36,381 nt of DNA from Methylacidiphilales bacterium. GTDB lineage: Bacteria > Verrucomicrobiota > Verrucomicrobiia > Methylacidiphilales > UBA1321. Below are positions 7,566-15,300 of the stretch, one piece after another; positions within the stretch are counted from its first letter, which is position 1; each line of letters opens with the position of its first letter. Location: the NCBI GenBank assembly GCA_021272315.1, contig JAJSLI010000056.1, positions 1 to 36,381 on the forward strand, given 5' to 3'. A program made the translations under genes and the position numbers. A model generated the notes under the pieces. That model was not told where the DNA came from, did no database searches, and worked only from the letters and a program-made list of their open reading frames with translations.

Positions 7566-8537
7566 ATGCGCTACGCCGTTTTTGACCTGGGGAGCAATTC
7601 AATCAAGTTCGTGGTGGCGGAGACAGCGGCGGGACGGGTGCGCATCCTGCGCGAGAAAAGCATCAGCACGCGACTGGCGGAGCATCTCATCGACACGTGC
7701 GAACTGAGGCCCGAGGCGATCGCGCGGACGCTGGCCGCGCTGAAGCAGCTTCGCACCGAAGCGGCCGTCCTGGGCGTGGAGCATTTCCGTGCGGTGGCGA
7801 CGAGCGCGGTGCGCGACAGCCGCAACCGGCGCAAGTTCCTCGAGGCGGCGCGCGAAGTGCTGGGCTTCCGCGTAAGGCTGCTTTCGGGCGCGGAGGAGGC
7901 GGAAACGATTTTTTCGGGCGTGACGGACGATCCCCACTGGAAGGGCAGGGATATTTTCATCCTGGACATCGGCGGCGGCAGCGCCGAGTGGGTGCAGGGG
8001 CGGCACGGGAGACTGGAGAAAAAAATCAGCCTGCCGCTGGGCGCGGTGCGGCTGCGCGAACGGTTCCTGCACGCCTACCCGGTCGCACCCGACACGGCGG
8101 CGCTGCTGGTGGAGACGGTGCGCGGGCAGATCGCCCATCCGCTGGCCCATTATTCCCTGGGAACGCGGCGGCTGATCGGGACGGGCGGGACGATCACGTG
8201 CCTGGCGGCGATTGACAAGGGCATGGCGAAATTCGATCCGCACAAGATCGACCACGCTTCGCTGAGTCTGGCAAAAATTCGCGGGTTGATGGATCGTTTC
8301 ACCGGACTCACCCTGGAACAACTGCGCGAAATGCCGGGCCTGCCGCCGAAGCGGGCCGACCTGATCATTCCTGGCACGGCGGTGGTGCTGGCGACGATGG
8401 CGGTGTTCGGGGCAAAGCGGCTGAACGTCAGCGTGCGGGGATTGCGCTATGGCGTGCTGGTGGCGGCAATCCGGGAAACGGAACCGCCCGCGGGAGCGCC
8501 CATGCCGCACCGGCACGCGGCCCATGCCACCCGTTGA
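7566..8537 (+). CDS. Ppx/GppA phosphatase family protein
   Basis: This 323-residue enzyme of the sugar-kinase/Hsp70/actin fold hydrolyses inorganic polyphosphate or pppGpp in the cytoplasm. The first phosphate-binding motif is FDLGSNSIKFVV (residues 6-17), the second is LDIGGGSAEWV (about 134-144), and GTGGTITCLA (about 205-214) forms the adenosine-side loop. It ends after the two ribonuclease-H-like domains. Classical E. coli Ppx/GppA carry a C-terminal HD-type domain, but here the next gene encodes such a domain separately, almost abutting it. Sequence alone does not separate exopolyphosphatase from pppGpp phosphatase. Confidence 0.9.
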   Translation: MRYAVFDLGSNSIKFVVAETAAGRVRILREKSISTRLAEHLIDTCELRPEAIARTLAALKQLRTEAAVLGVEHFRAVATSAVRDSRNRRKFLEAAREVLGFRVRLLSGAEEAETIFSGVTDDPHWKGRDIFILDIGGGSAEWVQGRHGRLEKKISLPLGAVRLRERFLHAYPVAPDTAALLVETVRGQIAHPLAHYSLGTRRLIGTGGTITCLAAIDKGMAKFDPHKIDHASLSLAKIRGLMDRFTGLTLEQLREMPGLPPKRADLIIPGTAVVLATMAVFGAKRLNVSVRGLRYGVLVAAIRETEPPAGAPMPHRHAAHATR

Positions 8538-8542
8538 AATTT

Positions 8543-9127
8543 ATGGCCTCTCTTTCCCAAGAAGTTCTTGCGCTGCGGGCGCGTTACGACGAGGAGCCGG
8601 GCCACTCGGACCACGTGGCGAAGCTGGCGCTCGAAATTTTTGACGGACTCAAGAGCTGGCACCGGCTGGAAGCGCGGTCTCGGGAACTGCTGCATGCAGC
8701 CGCCCTACTCCACGACATCGGCTGGGCGATGACGCCGGACGGGAAGGGCCATCACAAGTGGTCGGCACGGCTGATCCGGGATCAGACGTGGAAAAATCTT
8801 TCGAAGGAAGAGGTGGCCGTGGTGGCGCTGATCGCGCGCTACCATCGCAAGGCGCCGCCGAAGCCGGAACACGAGGATTTCCAGGCGTTGCCGCCGCCAA
8901 CAAAAAAACTGGTGATGATTTTGGGGGGAATTTTACGGATTGCCGATGGGCTGGACCGAACGCACACGGGACGGGTCGAGCGGACGGAGGTGAAGGCAAC
9001 GGACGAGGTTTTCACGGTGCAGGTAAAACCGCGCGGGGCATGGGACGCGGAACGGGCCACGTTCGAGATGAAGCGGGACATGCTGCAACTGGCCGCGGAG
9101 CGTCCGGTCGAATGCGAACCGCTTTAG
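8543..9127 (+). CDS. HD-domain protein, companion of Ppx/GppA
   Basis: This protein of about 194 residues has an HD phosphohydrolase signature. The first His lies in the DEEPGHSDHVAKLAL helix, HAAALLHDIGW gives the metal-binding His-Asp pair (about residues 52-62), HHKWSARLI follows, and RIADGLDRTH supplies the last Asp. The order matches the C-terminal domain of long Ppx/GppA proteins, so the two adjacent genes probably form a split version of that enzyme. I chose the ATG at 8543, five bases after the Ppx stop; a TTG at 8534 would overlap the stop instead. The stop lies only 7 bp from the end of convergent recA. Confidence 0.82.
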   Translation: MASLSQEVLALRARYDEEPGHSDHVAKLALEIFDGLKSWHRLEARSRELLHAAALLHDIGWAMTPDGKGHHKWSARLIRDQTWKNLSKEEVAVVALIARYHRKAPPKPEHEDFQALPPPTKKLVMILGGILRIADGLDRTHTGRVERTEVKATDEVFTVQVKPRGAWDAERATFEMKRDMLQLAAERPVECEPL

Positions 9128-9134
9128 TGGCCGA

Positions 9135-10226
9135 CTATGGCGCGACGGAGGTGCCGATACTTTCGGGGGCTGCACCACTGGCAAGCTTCTTGAGCGTGGC
9201 GGCTTCAATCCGGCCGTAGAGTTCCTTGTCCTTTTTGAGTTCTTCCTTGGCCGCGTCGCGCCCCTGGGCGACCTGGACGCCCTCGAAGTAGAGCCAGGCG
9301 CCCTTTTTCTCAACGACGTTGAGTTCGACCGCGAGGTCGAGAAGCGAGCCTTCCTTTGAGATGCCCTCGTTGTACATGATGTCGAACTCGGCTTCACGGA
9401 AAGGAGGCGCAACCTTGTTCTTGACGATCTTGACCCTGGTGCGGTTGCCGAGAACGGTGCCGTCGGGGGTCTTGATGGCGGCGATGCGGCGGATGTCGAC
9501 GCGAACCGAGGAATAGAACTTGAGCGCCCTGCCGCCGGGGGTGGTTTCGGGGTTGCCGAACATGACACCGATTTTTTCACGGATCTGATTGGTGAAAATG
9601 GCGCAGGTCTTGGCCTTGCTGATGAAGGAGGTCAACTTGCGCATGGCCTGGCTCATGAGACGGGCCTGCGCGCCAACGGTGGCGTCGCCCATCTGACCTT
9701 CGAGCTCGGCCTTGGTAATGAGAGCCGCGACTGAGTCGACAACAACCACGTCAACGGCATTGGACTTGATAAGGGTTTCGGCGATGGTGAGCGCCTCTTC
9801 GCCCGAATCGGGCTGGGAGACCAGGAGTTCGTTCATGTTGACGCCGAGCTTGCGGGCATAGGAGGGGTCAAGGGCGTGCTCGACGTCGATGAAGGCGGCC
9901 ACGCCGCCGGCGCGCTGGGCCTGGGCGACGACGGTCAGCGTGAGGGTGGTTTTGCCGGACGATTCGGGGCCGAAAACTTCGATGATGCGGCCGCGCGGGA
10001 AGCCGCCGACGCCGAGGGCGGTGTCGATGGCGATGGAGCCCGTGGGGATGACCTCGATCTTGAGTTTGGCATTTTCATCGCCGAGGCGCATGATGGAACC
10101 ATCGCCGTATTGCTTGGCGATGGACTGGAGGGCCAGTTCCAGGTTTTTGTCGCGGGCGGTCTGGGCTTTGTGATCGGCCTTGGGTTCGCTCTTGGAATCG
10201 GTTTTTGTGTCGGATTTGGCAGCCAT
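9135..10226 (-). CDS. recA: RecA recombinase
   Basis: This 363-residue DNA-dependent ATPase drives strand exchange in homologous recombination and stimulates LexA self-cleavage in the SOS response. Walker A is GPESSGKTT at residues 86-94, Walker B is [10 protein letters not shown], the L1 loop region follows [19 protein letters not shown], and L2 contains [18 protein letters not shown]. The catalytic Glu lies in [10 protein letters not shown]. The N-terminus carries about 25 extra Lys/Asp-rich residues, and the C-terminal acidic tail is short. The ATG at 10226 has no Shine-Dalgarno sequence. A LexA-box-like palindrome overlaps its likely -10 element. It is monocistronic as far as can be seen. 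Confidence 0.97.
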   Translation of the reverse strand: MAAKSDTKTDSKSEPKADHKAQTARDKNLELALQSIAKQYGDGSIMRLGDENAKLKIEVIPTGSIAIDTALGVGGFPRGRIIEVFGPESSGKTTLTLTVVAQAQRAGGVAAFIDVEHALDPSYARKLGVNMNELLVSQPDSGEEALTIAETLIKSNAVDVVVVDSVAALITKAELEGQMGDATVGAQARLMSQAMRKLTSFISKAKTCAIFTNQIREKIGVMFGNPETTPGGRALKFYSSVRVDIRRIAAIKTPDGTVLGNRTRVKIVKNKVAPPFREAEFDIMYNEGISKEGSLLDLAVELNVVEKKGAWLYFEGVQVAQGRDAAKEELKKDKELYGRIEAATLKKLASGAAPESIGTSVAP

Positions 10227-10247
10227 AGTCGGGTGAGGTTAAGCGTG

Positions 10248-10263
10248 GTTATACAAACGTACA
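10248..10263 (-). promoter_or_regulatory. recA promoter with LexA-box-like palindrome
   Basis: Read on the minus strand, TGTAC-GTTT-GTATA (10263-10250) matches 7 of 10 arm positions of TGTTC-N4-GAACA, the SOS box I recall for Verrucomicrobiota. It overlaps a good -10 element, TATAAC (10253-10248), about 22 bp before the ATG. The -35 region is weak. SOS control of recA fits, but the box is imperfect. Confidence 0.4.
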
Positions 10264-10321
10264 AGACTTATTTTCGGAATATTTTGTTCCCTTGGCCTGA
10301 GTACACTGCCAACCCTCGCGC

Positions 10322-10371
10322 GGCAATGAAGATTTTATCCCACGCGCAAACGTTTCATTGCCATCTGGGAT
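10322..10371 (+). repeat. Interleaved inverted repeats (pseudoknot topology)
   Basis: GGCAATGAA (10322-10330) pairs with TTCATTGCC (10354-10362), a 9-bp perfect stem. ATCCCA (10337-10342) pairs with TGGGAT (10366-10371), a 6-bp stem. The order A-B-A'-B' means the two stems either form an H-type pseudoknot or exclude each other. It lies about 117 bp before the ATG of the small secreted protein. No known riboswitch family is recognised. Confidence 0.4.
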
Positions 10372-10487
10372 GGGCGGACTCCCCTACCTCCCTTCCCCCT
10401 TTTCCTTGACTCCACTCATAACCGGCCAAATACTTTTTCCTACACGCCGGGCTCAAATTCAACCAACTTAACCAACCATCTCCTGAA

Positions 10488-10841
10488 ATGAAAACTCCCA
10501 CGATTCTCAGCTTAGCCTGGTACACCCTTCTTGGCGCGATTTTAAGTCTTTCCTCGCCTGCCTTTGCGGATGCCAGCCCTCTGATCCTTCAGGCTCAAGA
10601 CGAACTGCACCAGGCCTTGGATGCCAGCGGCCCACCGCCAAACATCGATGATAAAACGAAGCATCTCAAATCAGCGCTTGATCTTCTTCAGCAATCTGCA
10701 CCCGTCTATCGCGGCCAACGGGCCAAAGCCATTGAATTTGTCAAAGCGGCTCTCCTCGAATTGGGCAAGGACGACCCGAATCTCAACAAGGTCGACGACT
10801 ACATTGAAAATGCCTTGGACGAAATTCGTTCGATCACCTGA
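10488..10841 (+). CDS. Small secreted helical protein
   Basis: I do not recognise this 117-residue protein. It begins with a clear Sec signal peptide (MKTPTILSLAWYTLLGAILSLSSPAFA, cleavage after about residue 27). The mature part is short, charged and helical (LILQAQDELHQALDA, HLKSALDLLQQSA, YIENALDEIRSI), suggesting a periplasmic two- or three-helix bundle. It has no Cys and no lipobox. It is preceded by a 261-bp region holding interleaved inverted repeats. It stands alone, with recA divergent upstream and a methyltransferase gene convergent downstream. Confidence 0.72.
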   Translation: MKTPTILSLAWYTLLGAILSLSSPAFADASPLILQAQDELHQALDASGPPPNIDDKTKHLKSALDLLQQSAPVYRGQRAKAIEFVKAALLELGKDDPNLNKVDDYIENALDEIRSIT

Positions 10842-10861
10842 CAAGCTGAGGTGTTTTGTAT

Positions 10862-10880
10862 CCCGGCAAGGGCAGCCGGG
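10862..10880. terminator. Hairpin between convergent genes
   Basis: CCCGGC and GCCGGG form a 6-bp GC stem with a 7-base loop. It lies 20 bp past the stop of the small secreted protein and 7 bp past the stop of the convergent methyltransferase. The position fits a shared terminator, although the flanking T/A runs are weak. Confidence 0.42.
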
Positions 10881-10887
10881 TCTGAAA

Positions 10888-11802
10888 TTACTTCCCGTGC
10901 AGCCGCCGGTGAAGTTCCCGGATGAATTCCGGCGTGGTGCCGCAGCAGCCGCCGATGAAATCCGCCCCGGCGGACAACACGGCGGGAACGTGATCGGCAA
11001 ATTCCGCCGCCGACATCGCATAGGTCGCCCGGCCCTCCCGCATTTCCGGCAGGCCGGCGTTGGCCTTGATCCACACGGGGCGCCCGTCCGCCGCCGCCTT
11101 GAGCCGCGCGCAGACTTTTACGAAACCGGCGATGCCCTGGCCGCAATTTGCGCCGATGACATCCGCGCCCGCCTCGACGAGCGCCGCGGCGGCCTGTTCC
11201 GGAGTGGTCCCGAACATGGTGCGGTCCTTGTCTTTTCCGGAATCGAAAACCATGCAGGCCACGACCGGCAACCCGGTGACCTTGGCGGCGGCGATGGCGA
11301 TGCGCGCTTCGTCCAAATCCTGCATGGTTTCCACAACCAGACCCTGCGCGCCGCCGTCGGCCAGCGCCTGGGCCTGCTCCGTAAAAGCGTCGAGTAATTC
11401 CTCTTCCGTCACGTCTTCGTTGATCAACAATTTTCCGCTCGGGCCCATGGAGGCGAAGACGAAGGCGTTGCCGCCCGCGGCTTCACGGGAAATCCGCGCG
11501 CCGGCTTCGTTGACGGCCTTGACCTTGTCCGCCGCGCCCGCTTCCCCCAAGCGAACGCGGTTGGCGCCGAAGGTGTTCGTCAAAATGATTTGCGCACCGG
11601 CGTCGACATAAGCCTTGGCCACCTCGGCAACCGTCTCCGGGCGTATGAGGTTCCACAGGTCGGGAACTTCGCCCGGAGCAAGACCGCGCGACTGCAGTTG
11701 CGTTCCCCACGCGCCGTCGCTCAGCACCGGTCCGGCGGCGGTGATTTTCTCGATAAAAGGATGCACGTTGATGGCCTCGATCGGTTGTGCCTGCGCGGGC
11801 AA
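10888..11802 (-). CDS. Homocysteine S-methyltransferase family protein
   Basis: This stand-alone homocysteine-binding TIM barrel of about 304 residues transfers a methyl group to homocysteine to make methionine in the cytoplasm. The substrate entry is LSDGAWGTQLQSRGL. The zinc ligands are Cys220 in GANCGQG and Cys286-Cys287 in IGGCCGTTPEFI, as in MetH domain 1, BHMT and MmuM. It lacks the folate, cobalamin and activation domains of full MetH. The methyl donor is therefore open: S-methylmethionine, betaine, or a separate corrinoid protein. The start is uncertain. The frame has no ATG near its beginning, so I use the TTG at 11802; a GTG at codon 13 is an alternative. No SAM or SAH riboswitch is recognised upstream. 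Confidence 0.85.
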   Translation of the reverse strand: MPAQAQPIEAINVHPFIEKITAAGPVLSDGAWGTQLQSRGLAPGEVPDLWNLIRPETVAEVAKAYVDAGAQIILTNTFGANRVRLGEAGAADKVKAVNEAGARISREAAGGNAFVFASMGPSGKLLINEDVTEEELLDAFTEQAQALADGGAQGLVVETMQDLDEARIAIAAAKVTGLPVVACMVFDSGKDKDRTMFGTTPEQAAAALVEAGADVIGANCGQGIAGFVKVCARLKAAADGRPVWIKANAGLPEMREGRATYAMSAAEFADHVPAVLSAGADFIGGCCGTTPEFIRELHRRLHGK

Positions 11803-12347
11803 AATGGATTCTGGAACAGGCTTGCGACGCCCGATCTTGTGTCCTGCCGACGACTTGGAAAGGAAAAAAACGAACGGTCATCCAAGCGCGAGAGTAATGG
11901 GAGAGGGTTGGCATGATTTGTTTGGGCATCATTTGTTGAGCTGGGTTAAATATTTTGGAGAAATTTTGCGTTCTGCGCGAAAAAAGAAATCGGTTTTGTG
12001 GAGCTTTGTGGCACTTAGCTGCGTCTAGCTGCGTCCAACGGGTCCTTTTCGACTGCGGGGCGATGGGGGCCAAGTTGGTATCGGGGGCAAAGCCGCCTAC
12101 GGGAAGCGAGTTGATGGCGGGGCTGCTGGTCCTCGCTGGAGATGGGGCGTCCATGGCCGCACGTTACCGCCGCCCGACCCCCGCTGTCTTGGCGTCCTGC
12201 GCGGTAAACGCTATCCGCCGCCCCGCCCGCTTATTTCTTTGGGGAAGAGGTTTGACCCCGTTTTCTCATGCCTTGAGGGCCAAAAATGTAACACGGAAAA
12301 GTCTTTTGCCCCCATCGCCATGGTGGTAGCAAGGTTGAAGGTATTGA
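11803..12347. other. 545-bp intergenic region without a gene
   Basis: This region separates the divergent methyltransferase and PEP-CTERM genes. It holds a 15-bp near-tandem repeat (11908-11937), a 10-bp perfect tandem repeat TAGCTGCGTC (12016-12035) and a GC-rich block at about 12036-12240 that has no convincing coding pattern. The last part, AT-richer, leads to a good ribosome binding site, AAGG at 12338-12341, six bases before the ATG at 12348. No rho-independent terminator or tRNA is visible. Confidence 0.6.
11908..11937. repeat. Near-tandem 15-bp repeat, possible operator
   Basis: TTGGCATGATTTGTT (11908-11922) is followed directly by TGGGCATCATTTGTT (11923-11937); 13 of 15 bases are identical. 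It lies about 105 bp upstream of the methyltransferase start and could be a tandem regulator-binding site for that gene or for the divergent one. Confidence 0.35.
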
Positions 12348-15300
12348 ATGACCCTAAACAAAGAGCCTACGCGCTGGCCGGCGGCTTCTTTTGGAATGTT
12401 TCCAAAATGGGTCGTTACTCCATTTAATTTGCTCCGTTGCCTGCTCCTGCCCGCGCTTTTTATTTCTCAGAGCCTGACGGCCCATGCGCAAAGCGCAACC
12501 TGGACGGTCGATACGAACGGCAACTGGAGCACGGGCTCCAATTGGAGTACCGGCGCAGCGCCCGGCTCGACTAATTCCACGACAAATTCCAACACGGCGA
12601 TCTTTCCCAACATGGAAAATGGCGCTGGCCTGACTATTACCATTAACCAAACGAACCTGAACATCGGCAGCATCGATGTGACTGGTTCCGATAATGGGTA
12701 TTACTTTATCGGCACCACCAATGGGAATCCGCTTCTCCTTAGCAGCGGTGGGTCAATTACCATGAACGGTGTCGACTCTGGCATCTATGCACCCTTGATA
12801 CTTGAGCCTGCCAATTCCACCTCAAACGGAACTTACGCGTTTATCGCTGGTAGTTCTGAAGATGGTTTCGGACCTGTAGCTGGTTTTGAGGGAAACATAA
12901 GCGGTGGAACCACCACCGGAACAATTACGTTGAATCTTATAGCAGGGTCACAGGGACAAGTGAGGATCAACGGTAATATTTCCAACGGTGGTGCGTCGAG
13001 TCTCGGTATAACCGTCTCAGGCCCCGGGAACGTTGGTCTTTACGGGACGAATACTTATACCGGTCCAACAACGGTCAATTCCGGTGTGCTTCAACTCGAA
13101 GGCTCAGTAAGCTCCGCCAGCACACTCGTTGTCGGTGGCGGTACGGTCAACTATGAAGCAAATGGCTCTTCGCAGACCGTTAACGGCCTCACGATCAATC
13201 CAGGATTTTCCGCGGTCAATGCCTATGTCTACACCAACGAGACGCTCAATCTTGGTGCGATTACCCGTAACGCCGGCGGCATGATCGACTTTAACAATGG
13301 AACAGGAGCGGGAACACCCGGCTCACTCTACACCACAACCACCAATACGAATGGCATTATCGGACCATGGGCAGTTTATGGTTCGGGCACTTCCATGGCC
13401 TATGCCGTCAGCGGTGGAACCAATTCTCCTATTTCCGCCTATACAGGCGCCACGACGGCAAGTTCTGGAACCCTCTACAACGTGACAAATTCAAACACCA
13501 ATTACACGTATGCGGGATCAGGCTCCACGGCCATACTGATCAACAACATTACGGGCAATACCCTTCAGGTCACCGGCACCGGCCTCACCATCGCCAATAC
13601 GGGCAGTTCCATCACTCTCAATGGCCTGATGAACAGCGGTACTGGCAATCTGGTCATCGGCGGGACGGGTAATGTTATCATCGGTTCCAATAATGAACTG
13701 GATGTCGTTACTGCAAACAACGAAATCCAAATATCTTCGGTGGTCACCGGCACAGGCAGTATTGTCCTTGCGAGCGCCAGCCCCACCAACACTGGACTGG
13801 GTCTTTATGGCAATAACACCTATTCCGGCGGTACGGTCGTAACATCGGGCACGCTCGATATCGGCGCTTCGGGAACTTCCCCTTCAAACTCGGCCATCGG
13901 CACCGGTACGCTCACTCTCGAGAACGGAGTCTATCTTGCCAATAATTCAGGCAGTGCCGTCACCCTCGCGACCGACAATACGCAGATTTGGAATGGAAGC
14001 TTCTCTTTCACCGGTAGCAACGCCTTGTCTTTCGGCTCGGGCAATATCACGTTGAATGCAAGTTCAGTCACGATCTCCAACTTGTCCAGTTCCTCTTTAA
14101 CCGAGAACGGAAACATCGGCGGCACGGGCAATCTTATTCTTAACAACAGCACCATCGGCAGTATTTTTCTGACTGGAAACATTAGTAACGCGGGTACTAT
14201 CACCAATATGGGTCTCGGTTCCGGAACCATTAGCGGCGTCATTGGTCCCAATGTTACCGGCGTCATCGAAAATGGCGGAAATCTTATCCTTACCGGATCG
14301 AATACCTACACCAGCGGCACCATCATCATCTCCGGCACACTCCAAGTCGGCAACGATGGAACCACGGGCAACTTGGGCAGCGGTGGGGTCTTGGATGGAG
14401 GAACCCTGAAATATGATCGCAGTAATACACTCGTCGAAAGCAATGCCATCAGCGGTGGCGGCTCCGTCGAACAGATCTCGAGCGGCACATTGATTCTGAC
14501 CGGAACCAATACCTTTTCCGGTGGCCTTACTATCAATGCCGGTACGGTCCAGGTGGCCGGTTCGGGAACATTGGGCAGCACCACTAACGCAGTGACGGTG
14601 GATGGCACTCTTGATCTCAATGGCACCACCCAAACCATCGGCGCTTTGACGGGTGATTTCGCGATTCTCAATAGCAGCAACGGCACCACGTCCACCCTGA
14701 CCATTGGCAACGGCATTACCAACACCTTCGAAAATGCAACTTATAGCGGCATCATCGAAAATAATTCCGGCTCCGGCGGTACCGTTGCTCTCGTTAAAAC
14801 GGGAGCAGGCACTGAAATTCTAACGGCCAACAACACCTACTCAGGCGGCACAACAATTAACGCGGGAACGCTTGTCGTCGGTGACGACACGAGCACCGGA
14901 AGTTTGGGCACGGGCGCAATAGTCGATAATGGAAGCTTGGCTTACGCCCTCAGCACCAACGACACCGTGGGTAACAGCATCAGTGGTTCCGGTTCAGTTA
15001 CACAAGGCTACTACAGCACGCTCACCCTGACCGGGTCGAACAGCTACACGGGTGGCACCGTTCTCAACGGAGGCGAACTCAGTCTCGGCAGCAGCGGGGC
15101 GATCGGAACCATCGGGACGATTACCTTCAATGGCGGTGAACTTCAATTTAGTTCCAGCAATACAACCGACTATTCGAGCCGGTTCAGTACGACCGAAGAC
15201 CAAATCTTCGCCATCGATACCAACGGCCAGTCGATCACATTCGCAAGCTCTCTTTCCAGCAGTGGTGGAGAGCTTGAGAAATTCGGAGCGGGGACCCTTA

